A stretch of 11,731 bases of DNA from Candidatus Omnitrophota bacterium (lineage in GTDB: Bacteria; Omnitrophota; Gorgyraeia; 2-01-FULL-45-10): NCBI GenBank assembly GCA_030691985.1, contig JAUYDB010000037.1:1-11731 (forward strand), written 5' to 3'. Each line of letters opens with the position of its first letter. The first letter of the stretch is position 1. Positions 7,066-11,731 of this stretch are shown here, one piece after another. A program made the translations under genes and the position numbers. The notes below the pieces were generated by a model. That model did no database searches, was not told the origin of the DNA, and saw only the letters and a program-made list of their open reading frames with translations.

Positions 7066-8160
7066 GTGAGAAAAATACGTATCTCGATATTCTTGATAGT
7101 GACGGTCCTGGCGGCCGTGGGCATCGTGATGATATACTCCGCAAGCGCCATATACGCTTATGGCAACATGGGAGACAGTTTATATTTTTTGAAAAAGCAC
7201 CTCGTCTATCTTGGAATAGGGTTTGCGATGATGTTTCTGGCTATGTCTATAAATATTGGCACTCTAAAAAGCATCTCGAAACCGGCGATCCTATTATCTA
7301 TAATTCTTCTTTTCCTGGTGCTCGTGCCGCATATAGGCAGGGAGACTCAGGGCGCAAGGAGATGGTTCAGAATAGGGTCGGTGAACTTTCAGCCATCGGA
7401 GTTCGCGAAGCTGGCGATGATCATATATATCTCTGATCTGATTTCAAGAAAAGAGAATATTATGAAAGACTTCCTTTATGGATATATGCCCGCGCTTATA
7501 GTGCTTGGCATCGTGGCGGGGTTGGTGTTGCTGGAACCGGATCTCGGCACGGCCATAACTATAGCAGTCATAACTCTTATCATGCTCTTTTCAGGCGGGG
7601 TCAGGGTATACCATATACTGGCTTGCGTATTGGCAAGCCTGCCGGCTCTGTATCTCTTGCTGTTCAGGGTGCCGTACAGGCGAAAACGCATTATGATGTT
7701 CTTGAACCCATGGGCGGACAGGAGGGGGGCGGGATTTCAGATAATACAATCTTTTATCGCTCTCGGCTCCGGAGGCCTGTTCGGCGTCGGCCTGGGGCAG
7801 TCGAGACAGAAACTGTTTTATCTTCCGGCTTCTCATACGGACTTTATATTTTCGATAATCGGGGAGGAGATAGGATTCGTCGGAACCGCTTGCGTTGTTA
7901 TGCTGTTCACATTATTTGTTTGGCAGGGCATGAAGATAGTGTTCAGGTCTCCCGGCACGTTCGAAAGAAGCTTGAGCTTCGGGGTTATTTCGCTTGTCGC
8001 GATCGAGGCGGTAATAAATATCGGCGTAACGGCCGGCGCTTTTCCCACAAAGGGGCTCCCGCTTCCGTTTATAAGCTATGGAGGTAGCCACCTAATATGC
8101 CACCTTGCGGCGATAGGGCTGCTTCTTAATGCCGCTAAATCCTGCGAGCAATACCGATGA
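7066..8160 (+). CDS. ftsW: Septal peptidoglycan glycosyltransferase FtsW (SEDS family)
   Basis: Polytopic membrane protein that polymerises lipid II into septal glycan together with FtsI. With GTG 7066 it has 364 residues, starting MRKIRISIF and running straight into the first membrane helix; about ten hydrophobic segments follow. SEDS motifs: SVNFQPSEFAKLAM, EPDLGT (157-162), FLNPWADRRGAGFQ, LGSGGLFGVGLGQS, LPASHTDFIFSIIGEE with Asp259 at the position of the proposed catalytic Asp of FtsW/RodA, and KGLPLPFISYGGSH. ATG 7048 would add six residues but would place the good GAGG inside the gene, so I prefer GTG. RodA is the alternative family member; location between murD and murG in a cluster with ftsI favours FtsW. 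The last codons overlap the murG start as ATGA, implying coupled translation. Confidence 0.95.
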   Translation: MRKIRISIFLIVTVLAAVGIVMIYSASAIYAYGNMGDSLYFLKKHLVYLGIGFAMMFLAMSINIGTLKSISKPAILLSIILLFLVLVPHIGRETQGARRWFRIGSVNFQPSEFAKLAMIIYISDLISRKENIMKDFLYGYMPALIVLGIVAGLVLLEPDLGTAITIAVITLIMLFSGGVRVYHILACVLASLPALYLLLFRVPYRRKRIMMFLNPWADRRGAGFQIIQSFIALGSGGLFGVGLGQSRQKLFYLPASHTDFIFSIIGEEIGFVGTACVVMLFTLFVWQGMKIVFRSPGTFERSLSFGVISLVAIEAVINIGVTAGAFPTKGLPLPFISYGGSHLICHLAAIGLLLNAAKSCEQYR

Positions 8161-9341
8161 CGATCCGCCTTCGCTACCGCTCCGGCGAGACCTCGCCAAG
8201 GCGAAACCGACGGCGGGTTTTGATAGCGGCTGGAGGTTCGGGCGGGCATATATTCCCGGCAATAGCGCTTGCAAAGACGTTAATAATGAGTTTGGAGAGC
8301 ATAGATATAAAGTTTGTCGGAAGCGATAAAGACCTGGATAGAAGAATCTTTGAGAAAGAGGGGTTTAAATTTTCATTATTATCGGTCAATAAGCTTCCGT
8401 ACGGTTTATCGCCGCGCCTGCCGCTGTTTTTTGTAAAGTTATTTACGGATTTGTTAAAAACAATTTATATAATCGCCGGATACCGTCCCGATATAGTCGT
8501 TGGTTTTGGCGGATACTGTTCTTTTCCTGTAGTATTGCTATCCTGTCTATTCGGAATTCCGAGGATAGTCCATGAACAGAATATGACGCCGGGAAGGGCC
8601 AACAAATTTTTGTTCAGATTGGCGGATAGAATTGCGGTGAGTTTCCGTGACACGATCAATTTGTTAGGGACCGACGGCAAAAAAGCGACATTCACGGGTA
8701 ATCCTATCAGGCCGGAAATACTCGCGTCATCCGGAAATCCGGGCTCGAGGGAAAACGGGATAAAGAAATTCGGACTGGACACGGATAAATTTACCGTGCT
8801 TGTTATAGGCGGAAGCCAGGGCGCGCATTTTCTTAATGAGACTTTTATAAAGGCCGTCTCAGGACTCGGGCCGGACGTAAAACGCTCAATACAGATCATT
8901 CACATAACAGGAATAAAGGATTACGAATGGGTTATGACGGCGTATGGGCCCTTGCGCGATATATCGCACAGGGCATATTCATTTATTGACAGGATAGAAG
9001 AGGCCTACAGCGCCTCCGATCTTATTGTGACAAGGTCAGGCGCATCCGCCATATTCGAAATAGCGCTTTTTGGTAAGCCGATGATATTGGTCCCGTATCC
9101 TCTTGCCATGAGTCATCAGTCAGAAAACGCGAAGGCGTTTTTCAAAAATGGAGCCGCAATGAAAATAGAAGAGGATAAATTATCCGCCGAGATGTTCAAA
9201 GGCGCGATGTTGAGTCTCTTCAACGATAGGGATAGGCTCAAGGTGATGGGGGAGGCCGCAAAGAAATTGAGCTATGCGGAATCATCCATCAAGCTGGCGA
9301 GGTTGGTTTTAGGCGAGCGCGCGGATGGCGCTTTGAGTTAA
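8157..9341 (+). CDS. murG: Undecaprenyl-PP-MurNAc-pentapeptide GlcNAc transferase MurG
   Basis: Peripheral membrane GT28 enzyme that adds GlcNAc from UDP-GlcNAc to lipid I, giving lipid II. The protein has 394 residues, longer than the usual 350-370. Core motifs: VLIAAGGSGGHIFPA with the glycine-rich loop at 26-30 and His31, GFGGYCSFP, HEQNMTPGRAN, TGNPIRPE, VIGGSQGAHFLNE, and the C-terminal UDP-GlcNAc site TRSGASAIFEIALFGKP followed by PYPLAMSHQSENA. ATG 8157 overlaps the ftsW stop (ATGA). Family members normally start at about the MRVLIAAGG position, so residues 2-20 here are extra; they are strongly basic (many Arg) and are encoded by a palindromic GC-rich segment. No other ATG or GTG start is available closer to the conserved core; TTG 8220 would cut into it. 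The body of the enzyme looks intact. Confidence 0.95.
   Translation: MTIRLRYRSGETSPRRNRRRVLIAAGGSGGHIFPAIALAKTLIMSLESIDIKFVGSDKDLDRRIFEKEGFKFSLLSVNKLPYGLSPRLPLFFVKLFTDLLKTIYIIAGYRPDIVVGFGGYCSFPVVLLSCLFGIPRIVHEQNMTPGRANKFLFRLADRIAVSFRDTINLLGTDGKKATFTGNPIRPEILASSGNPGSRENGIKKFGLDTDKFTVLVIGGSQGAHFLNETFIKAVSGLGPDVKRSIQIIHITGIKDYEWVMTAYGPLRDISHRAYSFIDRIEEAYSASDLIVTRSGASAIFEIALFGKPMILVPYPLAMSHQSENAKAFFKNGAAMKIEEDKLSAEMFKGAMLSLFNDRDRLKVMGEAAKKLSYAESSIKLARLVLGERADGALS
8166..8203. repeat. Nested palindrome translated as part of the murG N-terminal extension
   Basis: CGCCTT at 8166-8171 pairs with AAGGCG at 8198-8203, and inside it GGCGA at 8184-8188 pairs with TCGCC at 8193-8197 around a GACC loop. 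The whole lies in the extra N-terminal codons of murG, between the ATGA overlap and the first conserved residue. In-frame palindromic insertions inside genes are known from Rickettsia (RPE); whether this is an inserted repeat or a local RNA hairpin cannot be told from one copy. Confidence 0.55.
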
Positions 9342-9346
9342 GCAAA

Positions 9347-9453
9347 CCCCTCACCCTTGCCCTCTCCCCTAAAGGGGAGAGGGGATCATGGGGGTTTTGA
9401 GTATTCCTCATACTTTCCTCTCCCCCGGCGGGGGAGAGGATTAAGGTGTGGGG
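9347..9453. repeat. GC-rich double-hairpin palindromic element between murG and murC
   Basis: Two strong hairpins share almost the same stem: CCCTCTCCCC at 9360-9369 with GGGGAGAGGG at 9374-9383 (10 bp, TAAA loop), and TCCTCTCCCCC at 9416-9426 with its complement at 9430-9440 (11 bp, GGC loop). The flanks also pair (CCCCTCACC at 9347-9355 with GGTGTGGGG at 9445-9453, one mismatch), so the whole forms a larger palindrome around a 32-nt centre. This CCTCTCCCC/GGGGAGAGG type of intergenic element resembles repeats I recall from many unrelated bacterial genomes. No U-run follows either hairpin, so termination is not supported. Confidence 0.88.
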
Positions 9454-9480
9454 GAAATAGTGCTAATTTGGACAGCAACA

Positions 9481-11731
9481 ATGCGGATCGATAAATTTAA
9501 GCGTATACATTTTGTCGGTATAGGCGGGATAGGGATGAGCGGGATTGCCATGGTTCTTTTGGAAATGGGGTATAAAGTTTCCGGATCAGATTTAGAACCA
9601 AATTCCTTGACCAGGAAGATCGAGATGCTGGGCGCAGACGTATTTGAGGGCCATCATGCCTCAAATCTTTCGGATGACACCGGCCTCGTGGTCTATTCGT
9701 CGTCGATATCTAAAGACAATCCGGAATTAAGAGAGGCGCGCAGACGGAAAGTCCCAGTCGCTCATAGGGCCGAGATGCTTGGCTGGCTTTTTAATAAAAG
9801 GCGCGGTATCGCTGTAACCGGCACCCACGGTAAGACGACGACAACGTCGCTTATCTCCGTCATGCTGGAAAATTCCGGACTCGATCCGACCGTTATAATA
9901 GGCGGTGAAATCGCGCAGTTCGACGGAAACGCCAAGGCCGGCAACGGCCAATACTGCGTCGCGGAAGCTGACGAAAGCGATGGCTCATTCCTGAATCTTG
10001 ATCCTTTATACGCGGTCTTGACGAATATAGAGATGGAGCACGTAGATCACTTCAAAGCTCTCGGCGACACAATCTTCGCCTACCGCTCCTTTATCAATAA
10101 TTTAAAGAAGGGGGGTGTGGTATTTTACAACCTCGATGACCAGAACATAAAGGCCCTTCTTAGAGGGTTTCAGGGCAACCGCAAAAGTTTCGGATTTTCT
10201 AAAGACGCGGACATGCATCCTATCGATGTAAAGATGAACGGGTTCGATACCTCATTCAGATGTGTATATAAGGGGCGAGTCCTCGGCGAAGTCAAGATTA
10301 AGATACCGGGTATTCACAATGTATTGAACGCCATGGCCGCGATACTTGTCGGCCTTGAGTTGGGCAAAAAATTTGATGATATAACCGATTCGATAAAGGA
10401 CTTTTCAGGGGCAAAACGCAGGTTTCAGCTGAGGATGGAAAAAGACGGGATTATGCTTATCGAAGATTATGCGCATCACCCGACAGAGATAAGGGCTGTG
10501 CTATCCGCTTGCCGCAACTGGAAAAACAGAAGGGTAATAGCGGTATTCCAGCCGCATAGATATACAAGGACTAAATTCTTCTCATCCGAATTCGGCAGAT
10601 GCTTTGACGGAGCGGATAAATTGATATTGACGGATATATATGCGGCGAGCGAGAAGCCGATAAGAGGCGTCTCGGTCAAAAACATTTACGATAGAGTCAA
10701 GGCAGAAGGTTTCGACGATGTTAAAATAATTAAGAAAGAGGCAATCGCGAAATTTCTGATGAAGATAAAGAAGCCGGGTGATATGATATTGATTCTTGGC
10801 GCAGGCGACATAAAGAAAGTGACGGAGGAACTGCGCGGAAGGCTCGCCGCCGATTCAGCAGATGGCGGCCTTATAAAAAAGTTTAAAAAATCCTTCAAGG
10901 GAAAACTATTGACAGGTGAAGGGCTTTTTCATCACACGTCGTTCAGGATAGGAGGCAGGACAGACGTGTGGGCCCAGCCGGAGGATGAAAAAAATTTAAG
11001 AAGGATCCTTTTGTTCGTAAAGACAAATAAGATACCGATATTTATTATGGGCAACGGCACAAATATACTGGCCAGAGACGAAGGCTTCAGGGGCGTCGTG
11101 CTTAATCTTGGGTCGCCATTCTTTAAAAAAGTCATGATAAAGGGGACAACGGTCCATATTGGGGCGGGTTTTGGCCTATCCAAGCTCATAAGGCTCTGTT
11201 GCCTGAACGGCCTATCGGGGATTGAGTCGCTTGTCGGGATACCGGGAAGCGTTGGAGGGGCTATTTATATGAACGCAGGCGGTTATACAAACCCCATATA
11301 TAAAAATATGGGGAACCTGGTAGCTTCTTTAAGAGTAATGGACTATTCCGGCAGGGTGAAGAATTTGAAAAAAGGGGCATTAAAATTCGATTACAGGCGT
11401 TCAAATCTTGAGCCGTATATAATATTAAGCGCGACGCTGAAATTAGAGAAGGGGGACAGGGACAACCTATTCCCAAGCTGCTCGCGATTTTTAAAGATGA
11501 AGAGAGAAAAACAGGCGCTTGACCTTCCGAGCGCGGGATGTGTTTTTAAAAATCCGCCCGGAGCTCAGTTCACGTGCGGCCAGATGATAGACATGTTGGG
11601 GCTGAAGGGCAAAAGGGCGGGCGGGGCCCAGATATCCGAGCGTCTCGCGAATTTCATAGTGAACAGAAAGGGCGCGACTTGTAAAGACGTTCTCTCCCTG
11701 ATAGACCTGGTCAGGAGGAAGGTGAGAGAGA
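9481..11731 (+). CDS. murC/murB: MurC-MurB fusion: UDP-MurNAc:L-alanine ligase joined to UDP-MurNAc dehydrogenase, 3' end missing
   Basis: One uninterrupted frame of 750 whole codons, still open at the right edge. Residues 1 to about 458 are MurC: VGIGGIGMSG (12-21), P-loop GTHGKTT (114-120), EADESDGSF (162-170), TNIEMEHVDH (181-190), GIHNVLNA (277-284), DYAHHPTEI (329-337), QPHRYTRT (357-364), GAGDI (440-444). A short Lys-rich linker (about 459-475) leads into MurB: FAD-domain RIGGRTD (489-495), GNGTN (524-528), GIPGSVGGAIYMNAGG (586-601), FDYRRS with Arg639, and SAGCVFKNP with Cys687 where many MurBs have the catalytic Ser. The short distance between the last two motifs fits a type II MurB. 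The C-terminal segment with the catalytic Glu is beyond the window. MurB makes UDP-MurNAc (NADPH, FAD) and MurC adds L-Ala, so consecutive cytoplasmic steps are joined, with the later enzyme first. ATG 9481 has a weak GGA eight bases upstream. Confidence 0.95.
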   Translation, partial: MRIDKFKRIHFVGIGGIGMSGIAMVLLEMGYKVSGSDLEPNSLTRKIEMLGADVFEGHHASNLSDDTGLVVYSSSISKDNPELREARRRKVPVAHRAEMLGWLFNKRRGIAVTGTHGKTTTTSLISVMLENSGLDPTVIIGGEIAQFDGNAKAGNGQYCVAEADESDGSFLNLDPLYAVLTNIEMEHVDHFKALGDTIFAYRSFINNLKKGGVVFYNLDDQNIKALLRGFQGNRKSFGFSKDADMHPIDVKMNGFDTSFRCVYKGRVLGEVKIKIPGIHNVLNAMAAILVGLELGKKFDDITDSIKDFSGAKRRFQLRMEKDGIMLIEDYAHHPTEIRAVLSACRNWKNRRVIAVFQPHRYTRTKFFSSEFGRCFDGADKLILTDIYAASEKPIRGVSVKNIYDRVKAEGFDDVKIIKKEAIAKFLMKIKKPGDMILILGAGDIKKVTEELRGRLAADSADGGLIKKFKKSFKGKLLTGEGLFHHTSFRIGGRTDVWAQPEDEKNLRRILLFVKTNKIPIFIMGNGTNILARDEGFRGVVLNLGSPFFKKVMIKGTTVHIGAGFGLSKLIRLCCLNGLSGIESLVGIPGSVGGAIYMNAGGYTNPIYKNMGNLVASLRVMDYSGRVKNLKKGALKFDYRRSNLEPYIILSATLKLEKGDRDNLFPSCSRFLKMKREKQALDLPSAGCVFKNPPGAQFTCGQMIDMLGLKGKRAGGAQISERLANFIVNRKGATCKDVLSLIDLVRRKVRE

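Noticed and set aside
7623..8087. Forward open frame of 154 codons in another frame of ftsW
   Set aside because: Entirely inside ftsW, Arg-rich composition typical of an out-of-frame reading, no family motif.
9360..9440. GC-rich hairpins as rho-independent terminators before murC
   Set aside because: Stems are strong but neither is followed by a U-tract (ATCATGG and TTAAGG follow), and murC-murB continues the pathway on the same strand.
10861..11731. MurC-Ddl fusion of the chlamydial type
   Set aside because: The C-terminal part has MurB motifs (GNGTN, GIPGSVGGAIYMNAGG, SAGCVFKNP) and no ATP-grasp ligase motifs.

Overview
The window is a stretch of a division and cell wall (dcw) operon. All genes lie on the + strand in the classical order: ftsI (5' end missing), murE, murF, mraY, murD, ftsW, murG, then a single reading frame joining murC to murB that runs off the right edge. 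Together they cover the cytoplasmic steps from UDP-GlcNAc-enolpyruvate to UDP-MurNAc-pentapeptide (MurB, MurC, MurD, MurE, MurF), lipid I and lipid II formation (MraY, MurG), and the septal polymerase/transpeptidase pair (FtsW, FtsI). MurA, Ddl and the FtsQ/A/Z genes are not in the window.

The organism is bacterial and makes peptidoglycan. MurE carries the DNPR signature of meso-diaminopimelate-adding enzymes, which suggests a diderm. The MurC-MurB fusion, moderate GC, heavy use of ATA and AGG codons and abundant intergenic repeats would fit an uncultured lineage near the PVC/Omnitrophota group. That placement is an inference from general impression, not something the sequence proves.

Layout: ftsI 3' part (1-1280); a 175-nt spacer filled with inverted 7-nt repeats; murE (1456-2928) overlapping murF (2925-4280) by 4 nt; a 65-nt spacer with a second 7-nt repeat array of different sequence; mraY (4346-5434); a 224-nt spacer that is almost wholly one long inverted-repeat element; murD (5668-7026); a 39-nt spacer with a stem-loop and a leader resembling the one before murE; ftsW (7066-8160) overlapping murG (8157-9341) by 4 nt, with a palindromic sequence translated at the start of murG; a 139-nt spacer with two strong GC-rich hairpins nested in an outer palindrome; murC-murB (9481 to beyond 11731).

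The enzymes themselves are conventional. The unusual content is between them: every non-overlapping junction carries a repetitive or palindromic element of one of at least three kinds, two junctions share a start-proximal leader that includes the ribosome binding site, and one overlapping junction has a palindrome inside the coding sequence. No convincing promoter or intrinsic terminator was found, so the set looks like one transcript entered from upstream. No stretch without a gene exceeds 300 bases.
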